A stretch of 64,000 bases of DNA from an uncultured Thermogutta sp. (lineage in GTDB: Bacteria > Planctomycetota > Planctomycetia > Pirellulales > Thermoguttaceae), in contig CAKZMM010000084.1 in assembly GCA_937128505.1 (NCBI GenBank), positions 238,360 through 302,359 of the forward strand, in the 5' to 3' direction. Each line of letters begins with the position of its first letter. Position 1 is the stretch's first letter. The notes beneath the pieces are model-generated. The model worked only from the letters and a program-made list of their open reading frames with translations. It was not told the origin of the DNA and ran no database searches. This document shows positions 17,401 to 27,174 of the stretch, in pieces. The translations under genes and the position numbers were made by a program.

Positions 17401-20400
17401 TTAGTCTCCACGAAATCCCACATTTTGAACAACAGATTCCGGGCTGCTTTTTTGCTCCCCTATCCGCAACTCAAGGCGGAGAATGCGCCGGCCCTTTGCC
17501 TCTTTCAGTTGTAGGACCAACGGCAAGCCCTGCATACCGGCACAATCAGGCACGCGGAATTCAGCCCGATTTATCCCAGGCATGAGCCTCGCAGCCAAGT
17601 GCCGCTGCCGTTTCCTGCCCGGCAGGAAAAGCTCCCACGAAACGGTGACACTTTCCCGGCTTTCGTTCATTGCTTCCATCTGTACCAGGAGGGTACCCGT
17701 TTCATCGATCCGCGAGGTAACCCGAACACTTATCCCCGGCCAAACCACCTCTAAATTCCGCCGGAAGGTAATGACCTCTTTGGGACCATTCTGCCGATGG
17801 AATTCAATCCGCCACAGCGTTGAAAATTTGCCCGCTTTCGTACCTGCCGGTAGTGTCAGCTCCACGGGCAAAGTCGTTGTTTCTCCGGGGCCAAATCGGA
17901 ATGGGAGCTTCGTCGGGTTGATCACCCACCCGGTCGGCTCCTCGATACGTAGCTCTCCGACGACCTCCTCCGCGAAGAGATTGGCCAGCCGGACTCCCAC
18001 GGCCTGCCTTTCTCCCCAAAGGCAGGTCAGTTGAGAATCTATAAACTGAGCGGCTTGCTGCCAGCGGACAAGCCACGCGGGCACCCCCACCACAAATACC
18101 GGCACAGGACCGACCTTAACTTTCCGAAGCTCACCCCCCGCCGAAATCGTCTCCACCCCTCCCCAACAATCCACCAGTTGCACCCTACCCAATACGCATA
18201 TCTCTTCAAGGTGGTCCTCCGGGTGATAAGAGTCAGCCCAAATAACCCCCACCGTATGATCGCCGCGAGAAAAAAAGTAATTGGGGGAATCACAGGGTAG
18301 TGGTATTGGGCCAATGGGCTTCGTCCCCTCGAGCAAACATGCCGCCGTTCGCCAAGGCACGTAGAGCTTCCCGGGAAGCCCGTGGAACGTAACTACTTTG
18401 CCGTCCTCCAGACTTCCCAGATCAAGCCAGGTGACCTCGTCTCCTCTTGTCCGCGACGCCAGCACGGCAAGTAGGAGAGAACGAAGCTCTTCGATTAACC
18501 CGCGATCACCCCCCTCTTGAAGCCGAATGATCCCCCATGTAATCCCCTCATGGGGCTCGGTAGAAGAGGACACAAAGCTTGCGCCGTGCGGAGCCGAAGC
18601 CCCTGCACCAGAAGTCCCCAAACTTCGGGACCCCAGGGTGCCGAAAACCTCACGGCTATTTCCGCCCGGCGTTGCCGCCGACGAAGTGCCGCCGTCGCGC
18701 CGGGAATCGCGCTCGTGCACCGCCTCGACGATGCTCCCGTCAATTGCCTCCGACGCCGTACCTAAGCTTGGTTGCCTATCTTCATTTGCTTTTGCTAGAT
18801 CTCGCGTCTCGGCGAAGTTCCTTGGTACTATCGGTGCCGCATCCAACGGTATTTCGACAGGCAGCAGAAAGCGAATCCGACCGCCGTGAGCCACCGTCGA
18901 GCTCAACCCCGGCAGTGGGCGATCGTTTGGCCACGGAATCACCAATCCTGCACGCGGTAGGTGGGCTGCGAACTCTTTTTGAAGCTTTGGGAGTCGCTCT
19001 GCCAAGTCGGGGAGCCTGGCCCATGTTGGATAATCATCCACGCCTAATTGCCACCATACGATCCGCTGCCCCGAGAAGGGGAGCGCCTCCGATAAAGCGA
19101 GCACCCAGGGATTATCAGGAACACTTGGGGACGAGGCATCAGACCCGGCTCTTTCCGGGAAAGCGGCCGCATCTATCTGCTTTTGCTCCGCCGACTGCGA
19201 GGCCCCAACCTGTGAGGCTAACGCTGCCTTTTCCGAAGTTCGTAACTTTGAACCCTCGGACGGGTTAGGTTCCCTGGGCCGCGATCCGAGTTCCAATGAA
19301 GGAGCTAAAACGCCGACGATCGCCACTTGTTTATTCAAGGGCAGACCGATAGTTGCATCGTCACCGGCACGGGGATTCAAGAAGGTGTTTTTCGGGTTCG
19401 GCACCCTAAATCTAACCCAATGAGTATTCCCCCGCATCAAGAGGGTGGCGAAATTTCTTAAAGCCTCTTCCGGAATTTCGCCGTCAATGGCCCAACCAAA
19501 ATCCCCCGTATTTGCCCCGCGTTGCCGGGTTTCGCCGGGAAGCTCCGCCAAAACGGCGATCACAGTCTCCGCGATTCGTAAGACCTTTCCTTGATCCCAT
19601 AGCGTGGCAACAACCCGATAGTATCCCGGGGGCAAATCTCCCAGGGACCATCTTCCCCGATAGTTCCTCACCGGCGTCCTTTCAGGAGCGGGAGAGCCCT
19701 CCGGCTTTTTCGGCTCCAAGTCCGACGGCCTCATGCCGAAGCGTAGCTCGGCCGGAGTCTCTTCGACAGAAGCCCCTCCACCTCCGGCACCAAGCTGGCG
19801 CAAACAGACGGCCCCAGATATCTCCCCTAACAGAAGTAACCTGGATGAACTCGAGGAACGGAGCAAGCCGCCGTCGCGCGGTGGAGTTGAGGTCTCCTCC
19901 GCAATAGCTACAAGCGGAATCTTTCCCTCAAACTTGAAATCACCTAAACCGTCCGTGACAGTTGCAAAAATAATCGGCTCTTCGGCCCCCGAAACCCCAA
20001 GGTTGATCTCGAGTTCAACTTTTTCACCACTCCAGAACAAATGAGCCTGACTCGGACACGAAAGTCGAAGCCCCGGCCATTCACATATTTGTACTCCTTC
20101 GATAAAAAGCTCTCCGGTGACATGCATCCGACTCGGGGGTATAACTCGGATCGTTACGGCGGCAAATACACTCCGGCTGGGTGCCGTCCATGGACCGGCC
20201 CGAAAACGCCAAGCTTGATGATCCTGCATTCCCCCGGGACTTTCGCCGGAACCCCCGCTTGGCTTGTTGTCGGGGCTCCGAAGACTCGTTTGCGAGGCCG
20301 CGGTGGTGAATCGTGAATCAGCAAGGGCACTCGCGAATACCTCATTTCCATCTTCCTCTTTTTCTCGAGCATCATGCCCGGAACTCGCCCGGCATACTGC

Positions 20401-21219
20401 CGTACTCACTCGGTCATACGTAGGCTCAGGAGAGATCAACCGATCGGGTCGATTGAGCAGCTCGAAACCCGTTCCGTGTTTGATCAGAGTTGGCCTCGAA
20501 GTCGGAGCTAATTCGTTCTCCCAAAAGGCAGCTTGCAAATGATTTCCCCTCGCGGGGCCAACGCCCGAGGAAGCAGATCTTTGCGGAGGCCCCCGTTCGA
20601 AGGTGGAGCCACCCGAGCTATCGTGAAGTGGACTATTGCCCCCCAGAGTCCGGACCACCACATAATCGGCGAGATTCTTTCCCGCCGAGTCGAAAAATTC
20701 CAGGTGAATCTCCAAATTAAGCCGATCCTTTCCCGAGACTTTCCCCCAAACAGTCACCTGGTAGTCGAGTCCTGGATTAACCGGAGATTTCGGGGAGGAA
20801 ATCGCCACGGCAGCCCCTTGCGGAACGATCCGTAAGCCGCCGTATTCGGACGATGGTCCTCGGGCAAGTTCGACGGTTGGGTATCGGGGCAGACCAGCTC
20901 CGCGCAGTCGGGCCCACCCATCGGGCCAATTATCGAAGTCACTATCGCCGGCATTACCCTCGACAAAGTCGCACTCGTAGATGAGCTTGCCCTGAGGGAT
21001 TTGTCCGCGGGAAGCAAATTCCTCCTTAAATTGGCGGATATCTACCTCGCCCATCGAGGGTGAAGCTTGCCGTTGCTGTGCGAATCGGTCGAACGGGGAT
21101 CGTGTCTCAACCTCCGCGGCAGTGCCCCAACCCCTTGGTAGACCTTCCGCTACAAGTGTGCACAAAGGTAAGAAAAGCCCGAACGTTGAAGTCTTCAAAA
21201 GCCACCATTTCCGCATCAT
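17401..21219 (-). CDS. Very large secreted protein, probably carbohydrate-related, family not recognised
   Basis: About 1,272 residues from the chosen start. The start at 21219 (MMRKWW) was preferred to an in-frame start 52 codons upstream because a signal peptide follows it directly (LLKTSTFGLFLPLCTLVAEG). After residue about 75 there is a beta-sandwich-like domain (KLIYECDFVEGN...GWARLRGAGLPRYP, DYQVTVWGKVSG...LEIHLEFFDSAGK) resembling carbohydrate-binding modules. Low-complexity linkers follow. A middle part may be a TIM-barrel-like region (NFATLLMRGNTHWVRFRVPN, RIVWWQLGVDDYPTWARLPD). C-terminal Ig/NEW3-like beta domains come last (EVVGELRIEEPTGWVINPTK, GPGETTTLPVELTLPAGTKA). No catalytic residues can be named. 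Extracellular or periplasmic location is inferred. Long Ser/Gly/Ala-rich inserts break it up, as in other genes of this window. Confidence 0.75.
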   Translation of the reverse strand: MMRKWWLLKTSTFGLFLPLCTLVAEGLPRGWGTAAEVETRSPFDRFAQQRQASPSMGEVDIRQFKEEFASRGQIPQGKLIYECDFVEGNAGDSDFDNWPDGWARLRGAGLPRYPTVELARGPSSEYGGLRIVPQGAAVAISSPKSPVNPGLDYQVTVWGKVSGKDRLNLEIHLEFFDSAGKNLADYVVVRTLGGNSPLHDSSGGSTFERGPPQRSASSGVGPARGNHLQAAFWENELAPTSRPTLIKHGTGFELLNRPDRLISPEPTYDRVSTAVCRASSGHDAREKEEDGNEVFASALADSRFTTAASQTSLRSPDNKPSGGSGESPGGMQDHQAWRFRAGPWTAPSRSVFAAVTIRVIPPSRMHVTGELFIEGVQICEWPGLRLSCPSQAHLFWSGEKVELEINLGVSGAEEPIIFATVTDGLGDFKFEGKIPLVAIAEETSTPPRDGGLLRSSSSSRLLLLGEISGAVCLRQLGAGGGGASVEETPAELRFGMRPSDLEPKKPEGSPAPERTPVRNYRGRWSLGDLPPGYYRVVATLWDQGKVLRIAETVIAVLAELPGETRQRGANTGDFGWAIDGEIPEEALRNFATLLMRGNTHWVRFRVPNPKNTFLNPRAGDDATIGLPLNKQVAIVGVLAPSLELGSRPREPNPSEGSKLRTSEKAALASQVGASQSAEQKQIDAAAFPERAGSDASSPSVPDNPWVLALSEALPFSGQRIVWWQLGVDDYPTWARLPDLAERLPKLQKEFAAHLPRAGLVIPWPNDRPLPGLSSTVAHGGRIRFLLPVEIPLDAAPIVPRNFAETRDLAKANEDRQPSLGTASEAIDGSIVEAVHERDSRRDGGTSSAATPGGNSREVFGTLGSRSLGTSGAGASAPHGASFVSSSTEPHEGITWGIIRLQEGGDRGLIEELRSLLLAVLASRTRGDEVTWLDLGSLEDGKVVTFHGLPGKLYVPWRTAACLLEGTKPIGPIPLPCDSPNYFFSRGDHTVGVIWADSYHPEDHLEEICVLGRVQLVDCWGGVETISAGGELRKVKVGPVPVFVVGVPAWLVRWQQAAQFIDSQLTCLWGERQAVGVRLANLFAEEVVGELRIEEPTGWVINPTKLPFRFGPGETTTLPVELTLPAGTKAGKFSTLWRIEFHRQNGPKEVITFRRNLEVVWPGISVRVTSRIDETGTLLVQMEAMNESRESVTVSWELFLPGRKRQRHLAARLMPGINRAEFRVPDCAGMQGLPLVLQLKEAKGRRILRLELRIGEQKSSPESVVQNVGFRGD

Positions 21220-22665
21220 TGAAACCGGCTTGATCTGGTTAGATGCTCGCCACATACTTGCCGAGTAATACTCTCCAAGTCCAGTAGAATCCCAACACTC
21301 CCTACGCCCAGTAATACCCCCTAAGAAGGGGTCATCCTCCCTGAATAATGGCTTACCGCTCCCAATCCCATACATAGCAAATCAAAAGACTGTATCATGC
21401 GGTTCTTGCGTCCTATTGCCCCAGGGAAGCTCACTCGGCTTTCTCAATTCTCGCTTTCTCACGATTTCGACTCATTCTGCGATTCCCGCCGTGAGCACTT
21501 AAGCCAAAGCAGGCTAAAGTTGTAAGTACCTGAAGGAGCTGGTCGACCCTTCTCCAGCTTTCGAAAATACCGTTTTCAGTCGTTACTGAGCCTTGTGCCG
21601 TGCTTTATTGCCTCGCCGTTCCTGCATTATCGGGCCCCACCATCGATCCAGCTGCGCCCCAACCTCGCCGAGCCTCATCAGGGCTCAACTCCCCTGGGAG
21701 CTAGTGAAGCCAATATCGCCCCTGCTTCAGGTAGCTTCACGTAAGCTTCAAAAGCCTAGAAACACACCCACAGACCGCAAAGATGACCAGTCGCCTCTTC
21801 AGGCTTTTAAACAAGAATCAGATCATAACAAATCAATTGGGACAGCAAGTGTGGGATAAAAAAACTTAAGACGTTTCCCTAAAGGGAGCATGCTTTTTCG
21901 CACAAAGTTCTGCTTGCAAAAACTTACCTTGCGGTGGGCGAATGCAGTCGGAATTTCCGGCGGAAATCCCCAGCAACCGCGACTCAATCTCAGGGGCCGA
22001 CCACTCCTTTTCCGAGCTTTTCATCCTACTTCCGAGCTCTTTCTACAACCCCCAGACGCGGGATCCTGCACTGCCGATTCTTGGCCCCGCAAGTCAGGCG
22101 TTTTCAGGTGGCAATCGGGGATGCGGCCATTCGGAATAACAGAATTACAGCACCCGTGATCCAGGATAGAAAAAAGTTCTGAAGGGTCCTGCCACGAGAA
22201 TTGCATAAACGAGCAACTTCTTTCGCTGAGATATCCTGGCGAATCTTGGCAGCATGTGTTTTCATCGGTACCTGATGGGCTGTGAAGCCCTCGGGGATAA
22301 CAGCCGGCTTTAACCTGCCCAAAAATTTCGTTTCTTCCCAAACATCGGTGCTCTTGCTAGATTCATTTTCTCCGGCAAAACCGAATCCGCTTAAACTTGG
22401 TCATAATAATTAAGGTCGAGTTTTCATTTACCCGGTCCCTAGCGGGGGAGGAGCGCGCGACTATCTTTGGATTCCGTGTCTTCAGGAAATGCCGGCTTCC
22501 CAGTGCAGGAGGAGCGCACTGGTAAAAACCATCTCAGTTCCTCGGGCACAGATTATCTCCCAACTTAAATCCTTATGTTTCGTCGGAATTCAACGCTTCA
22601 TTGGAAACAGATCCTCACGCATCGACCTAACAGATTCTCACTCATCATTTGAGGAGGCTTCACCC
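21220..22665. other. Long gene-free interval
   Basis: No gene is supported across 1.4 kb. A hairpin at 22500–22522 (CCAGTGC/GCACTGG) shows AGGAGGAG in its loop, with a similar GGGGAGGAGCGCG upstream near 22445. A partial duplication (TTCCGAGCTTTTC, TTCCGAGCTCTTT) lies near 22011–22045. Confidence 0.4.
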
Positions 22666-23448
22666 GTGGCGAAGTTGCGAGTAGGAGTTGAGTTGGCCAC
22701 CCTACCATATCCATTCAAAGAAGCTTTGGAGAAGGCTGCCGAACTCGGCGCCGAGGCTGTTGAACTGGAGGCGAAGGGGGAACTGGCTCCGGGCCAATTA
22801 TCCAGCTCGGGAATTCGGGAAATTCGCCACTGGCTTGAAGATTACGGGCTGCGCCTATCAGCCTTGAGGCTACCGTTGTCTCGGGGCTTCGATTCGCCCG
22901 AGGAGCTCGAGCGGCGAATCGCCACGACAAAGACTGCTATGGAAACGGCCTATAAGCTCGGTGCATTTGTAGTGCTTTGCCCCATCGGACAGGTCCCCCA
23001 AGACCAGCAGTCTCCCCGATGGCGTTTGCTGGCCGAAGTAATGGACGAGCTATCTCGCCACGGCAATCGCGTCGGTGCACAGCTCGCCGTTGAAACGGGA
23101 ACGGAGCCAGGCGAGCGCCTCGCCTCCCTCCTGAACCACCTTCCCGAGGGAACGATCGGTGCAGATCTTAATCCGGGCAATTTAAAGCTCGCAGGATTTT
23201 CCCCGGAGGAGGCAGCCGTTCAATTGGGCCGACGAATCCTCCATGTGCATGCCACGGATGCCTCCGCAGACTTGCCCGGCTCCCGCGGCCGATTTTGCCC
23301 CTTGGGCTTAGGTGGCGTAGATTGGCTGCACCTATTGGCTACCCTCGAGGAATTCAATTATCGTGGTTGGTTTATTGTGACTTCCCCGCCGGGTTGCGAT
23401 CCGGAGACAGAAATCCCCCGGGCTATTGGGTTTTTGCGACGGCTATGA
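22666..23448 (+). CDS. Sugar phosphate isomerase/epimerase-like TIM-barrel protein
   Basis: A 260-residue cytoplasmic protein of the xylose-isomerase-like TIM-barrel superfamily. It begins VAKLRVGVELATLPYPFKEA, and the strand and loop motifs EAVELEAKG, LAVETGTEPGERL (metal-ligand Glu region), IGADLNPGNLKLAG (Asp) and ILHVHATDA (His) appear in family order. It ends with GWFIVTSPPGCDPE and a final helix. The GTG at 22666 was chosen because GAGGAGG lies nine bases upstream and the barrel begins there; the frame is open further upstream but with unrelated sequence. Such proteins isomerise or epimerise sugars, inositols or hydroxypyruvate; the substrate is unknown. It stands alone on the plus strand. 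Confidence 0.85.
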   Translation: MAKLRVGVELATLPYPFKEALEKAAELGAEAVELEAKGELAPGQLSSSGIREIRHWLEDYGLRLSALRLPLSRGFDSPEELERRIATTKTAMETAYKLGAFVVLCPIGQVPQDQQSPRWRLLAEVMDELSRHGNRVGAQLAVETGTEPGERLASLLNHLPEGTIGADLNPGNLKLAGFSPEEAAVQLGRRILHVHATDASADLPGSRGRFCPLGLGGVDWLHLLATLEEFNYRGWFIVTSPPGCDPETEIPRAIGFLRRL

Positions 23449-23634
23449 GAGCAGCGGGGCCCTAAAACTCAGAAACAAGAAAATTGTTCATCGAATCCCG
23501 GAAATCGTTTGTCGCGTAAATCGGCCCCTTCGAGAGACAACACGACGGATGCCGTTGGCGACTCCGGCGGCCTCATTAGCTCGTCTTCTTAAACACCCGA
23601 GTACGAACAACCCGCGGGGAGAAGTCGCCGAGGC

Positions 23635-23664
23635 GAATCCCTAATAGCTGAATCCCTAATAATT
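23635..23664. repeat. 15-bp tandem duplication
   Basis: GAATCCCTAATAGCT (23635–23649) and GAATCCCTAATAATT (23650–23664) lie in the 298-bp gap between converging genes; I see nothing else there. Confidence 0.9.
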
Positions 23665-23746
23665 GACTCCGCACCACTTGAATGAGGACCTGCCGAAAAT
23701 CCGCGGAAATTAGCACAGGGATACCCGTCCAAACCTACGGTGACGT

Positions 23747-26380
23747 TCAGCTCTGATCCTTGGAGACAGGTCCTTCTCGATAGACACCTTCCTCAGGCAG
23801 CCTAAAATCTGGTGTCTTTTCCCGTTCTACTACCAAAAGTTGCCTCGCGCGACTCCGCTTTCCGATCTCCCAAACTCCCCACCAAAGAGCCGCCAAGATC
23901 AGCACAAAAACCCCTAAAGCAAGCGTCGTCAACCAAGGGCTGGTCTGCGGCTGAGGCCGCGGATGCCAAACGAGATCTTTGCCAATCAGTAAGGGGGCCA
24001 TTTGCCACACCACCTCCGGGCCGCTCGCAGGTTCTTCCGCCTGCCGTCTATATGCCCAGGTATTAAAGAAGAATCCGGCCACGGTCACCATTTCGCCGTA
24101 TTGCGGCCCATCCCCCAGCGGCATACCTGCCGGCAATTCCCGCACGCAAAAAACCAGCGGGTTCCCCTGCGAATCCTCCGTGAAAAGAAAAAGTAGATAG
24201 TAATGGGTGATCCCAAATCGCCCAACGATGTCCGGATCGGTCACCTGAATGGGAAGAAGCCGCTTCACGGCGCCGGTCAAAGCTACCAGTTTTCCTCGCT
24301 GCGTTTCCGGCGCATTGAAAAGCGGAACGACCGAACAGCGTTCTTGGCCACTAAGGGCAAGCTCACGCTCCGCTTCCCGCAATAATTCCCCCGGTTTTGC
24401 GCGCCCCGCAGCAGCCAATAACTGATAGAAAGACTCACGATTGTGGGCCCCTAAGCGAAAAGCAGCTAACGACCTTCGAGGGCGCCCTCCATCGGCGATC
24501 TCGCCTCCGCCGGCGACATTTAGGTCATCAAAAAGCCCAAAATCCATTTTGAGCCGTCCGAGGAGCGAACGCGGATACCAAGCCACGCGTCTAGCCGCCA
24601 GAAAAGCATACGGTTCCGCCTCAGGGTTAACCTTCAGTAAAACTCCCCACACTCCGGCCGGTTCATCCAACGAAGTTTTTTCCAACCAAGCCCGTGGGAC
24701 CCGCCGGGCAAAAACACCGAGCGATCTCCCACCCGGCGGAACGCGCAGATTCACGTAATAGTACTCGGAAAATTCCAGTCGCTCAGAAAGTTCCAAAGGG
24801 ACCCGGCGCTTTTCCACACGTGTCACTTCGCCTAAAAGTCGCAAGACATTGCCCCGAAACTGCCCCGGCTCCGTAAGGACCTGGTCAAGGACCACTTTCT
24901 TCTCCGCAAACCTTTCGAGGTCCCACCAGTCAAAGTTTCGCTCCAGTCGGAATAGGATCCGTAAAAGCACAGGGTCCTCTGATTCAGCCCAAGGCCGGCC
25001 GTCCACCAATTGCCCAAATTCGCTGGGGCCGATTCCAAGAAAAGCAAAGAGATCACGAGCCGATTGAAATGACGGAGGGGCTAAGTCAGCAAGTGCGGCG
25101 GGTTCTGATACACTCGAAGGAGCGGCAGTTTGGGAGGGATCGGCATCCGCCGGTGCCTCCGAACTCGCTTGAACCTCGTAGGTAGCCCGACTTACCCCGG
25201 CAAACATTTGTTCCAAGCACGCACCCAGTAGCGCGTTACCACAAGGTGCGGCTGGACCCCAGGGAAAAAAAGCCAAAACGCATAGAAAAAGACATAGAAC
25301 AGGCGGCAGGGGTTCCGACTCCACTTGCCGCACTTGTCCGGAGGCTACCTGCGATTTTCGCCCTATGAGGCCCGTGCGCCAAGCAACCCACGTAACGAAC
25401 CCTAAAGCGACGAGTAATGCCGCCAATAATGTCCCCACAATCCCAAAGCTTGAGCTACCCGGTAATGCCGTTTCCCGATATTTCGGTACCCAACGAATTC
25501 CCCTTGCCAAAATAAGGGGCGCGCGTCGCAGCTTGCCGTCTGCTGCTTGATAAGCCATCAGCTTAAAAAAGTAACCCGTGACTTCCGCGCGTTCCTCGAT
25601 ACTCATTCCCAAAGGGAAGCCCGGGGGCAACTCCACAGACCAGACGGCAATCGGATCCGCGGGATGATCGTCCGGCTGTACCCACAATTGGTAGTATGTG
25701 GTGAGACCCCATTCGTTTTTTGGTGTCCTCGCCCGATGAGCCCGACGAATAACGCCGACGGTGGTTACCAGCTTCCCGCGGTAGACGCCGGGCTGTTCAA
25801 ATAGTTGCACAAAACTTACCCGGCCGAGCGAGTTTGCTCGAAGCTCTACCTCCGACAAATTTGCCAACACCCGAAAGGTCTCTAACCATGCAGGCCATTC
25901 CGACGGTACCACCCGTCGATTGTCAACTATCTTTCCAAAATCAATATCAAATCCTAAAGACCCTGTCCCTCTGAGATCATTTTTTGCCGGAAGGCTCTCC
26001 GACTTATGCGGGGCATCTCGATCGGGCTCTGTTGAGGATTGCTCCTCCTGAGTCAAAGCATGCCCCGGTGCGCGCCGCGTGTCCCTGCGTGCTTGGGATG
26101 CAGAATCCGAAGATACTTCTGGCACATCGAGCTGAATCTCGGTATCTACCGGCTGCTCCGGCGCGGGAGGCGGGGAGTCATAAAGTCGGCTTAACACTGC
26201 CAATGATCCGATCAATCCTGTTGGATCCAGCCGGCCGGTTACAGCCCAGCTTGCCAGCTCAAACCCTATCAGCACAAGCAGCCCTATCCCTATAACAATT
26301 GTCAACAATAAAAAGTGCTTGAAAAGCCGTGACTCTCGTGGAGTTGAATGGCCCCGAGATGCGATGCGAATGCGGATCAT
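23747..26380 (-). CDS. Membrane protein with three copies of one OB-like domain
   Basis: 877 residues with an N-terminal membrane helix (FLLLTIVIGIGLLVLIGFEL), two in the middle (about 320–340 and 365–390) and one near the C-terminus (about 825–848). Between them one domain of about 130 residues recurs three times. Each begins with a line like QPGVYRGKLVTTVGVIRRA, EPGQFRGNVLRLLGEVTRVE or APETQRGKLVALTGAVKRLL. In copies 1 and 3 this leads to ITHYYLLFLF / TTYYQLWVQP, then a VWSVELPPGFPLG / VFCVRELPAGMPLG element, then VTGYFFKLMAYQ / VAGFFFNTWAYR and an apolar strand ending in GIRWVPK / DLVWHPR. Copy 2 is more diverged. I do not recognise the family. The domains are predicted to be extracytoplasmic. 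Confidence 0.8.
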   Translation of the reverse strand: MIRIRIASRGHSTPRESRLFKHFLLLTIVIGIGLLVLIGFELASWAVTGRLDPTGLIGSLAVLSRLYDSPPPAPEQPVDTEIQLDVPEVSSDSASQARRDTRRAPGHALTQEEQSSTEPDRDAPHKSESLPAKNDLRGTGSLGFDIDFGKIVDNRRVVPSEWPAWLETFRVLANLSEVELRANSLGRVSFVQLFEQPGVYRGKLVTTVGVIRRAHRARTPKNEWGLTTYYQLWVQPDDHPADPIAVWSVELPPGFPLGMSIEERAEVTGYFFKLMAYQAADGKLRRAPLILARGIRWVPKYRETALPGSSSFGIVGTLLAALLVALGFVTWVAWRTGLIGRKSQVASGQVRQVESEPLPPVLCLFLCVLAFFPWGPAAPCGNALLGACLEQMFAGVSRATYEVQASSEAPADADPSQTAAPSSVSEPAALADLAPPSFQSARDLFAFLGIGPSEFGQLVDGRPWAESEDPVLLRILFRLERNFDWWDLERFAEKKVVLDQVLTEPGQFRGNVLRLLGEVTRVEKRRVPLELSERLEFSEYYYVNLRVPPGGRSLGVFARRVPRAWLEKTSLDEPAGVWGVLLKVNPEAEPYAFLAARRVAWYPRSLLGRLKMDFGLFDDLNVAGGGEIADGGRPRRSLAAFRLGAHNRESFYQLLAAAGRAKPGELLREAERELALSGQERCSVVPLFNAPETQRGKLVALTGAVKRLLPIQVTDPDIVGRFGITHYYLLFLFTEDSQGNPLVFCVRELPAGMPLGDGPQYGEMVTVAGFFFNTWAYRRQAEEPASGPEVVWQMAPLLIGKDLVWHPRPQPQTSPWLTTLALGVFVLILAALWWGVWEIGKRSRARQLLVVEREKTPDFRLPEEGVYREGPVSKDQS

Positions 26381-27174
26381 CTCAAATCCTGTAGGCTTAT
26401 GTAAAGGATCGCCTGATGCGAGTGCAGGTGAATCGCCTTGAGATTATCCCGGTGCTCGAACAAACACATAGGAGTGTACATCCTTTATCAAGTTTAGTCG
26501 GATTCTTCGAAAACTTAATGCGTTTGTGTAAATGATTGATTTCAAAACGCGCTGCTTTAACCTGGAATCCCGATATGTCACGGCAGAAGAGCACGGCAGA
26601 AGAACTCAGTTTTGGTCCGGCAATAACTTTGCGGGGCATTCCAGTCTCGTGAGTTTTTGATTCTCCAATCTCGTGAGTGCCTTGACGGGATTACTTCGCC
26701 CGGTGACCCGGCAACTAGTTCCAGCAAAATTTCGCCATTGCTATCATTAGCACGGTAAACTTTTATTTGAATTAAGGATTCTTTGGAATGCGTATGACAG
26801 CTCACCAAAAGGGCGTTTTCGGGCTGTCCTACCCGGGCACCTACCTCCTCGACAAAATTTAAGCTTTTCCGCACATTAACTACTTTGGCATTTATAGCGC
26901 GTTCAAACTGATAGGTTCCCTCTTGACATTTAGAATGATAAGTTCGCTCTCAACGGATCATACCAAGTTCTTTTCAAAAACTGACAGGATTTTACACAAC
27001 GCCTTGCAGCTGATTCCTTGGAAAAGCTTCGCTCATCCTTTAAAAAGCTTGGCTTGTGCGAAACGTTTGGCTTCTGTCGATGAGGGAGTTCCCGTGGGGA
27101 TATAAAGGGATCCGGTATCCGACGAGGTCGTTACCGGTCACTTCCACTCAATTCTGATTCTGTTCTCAGTCTAT
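26381..27174. other. Gene-free interval with several duplications
   Basis: No gene is firmly supported. A 13-bp unit CACGGCAGAAGAG is duplicated at 26579–26604, ATCTCGTGAGT-like copies lie at 26644 and 26668, and a diverged duplication (CTGATAGGTTCCCTCTTGAC / ATGATAAGTTCGCTCTCAAC) lies at about 26909–26954. A 20-mer at 27018–27037 recurs near 10627. Confidence 0.45.

Noticed and set aside
26578..26874. Minus-strand 98-codon frame with a protein-like middle (LIQIKVYRANDSNGEILLEL)
   Set aside because: No ribosome binding site or family match; its 3' end runs through duplications. It might be a decayed gene but cannot be supported.
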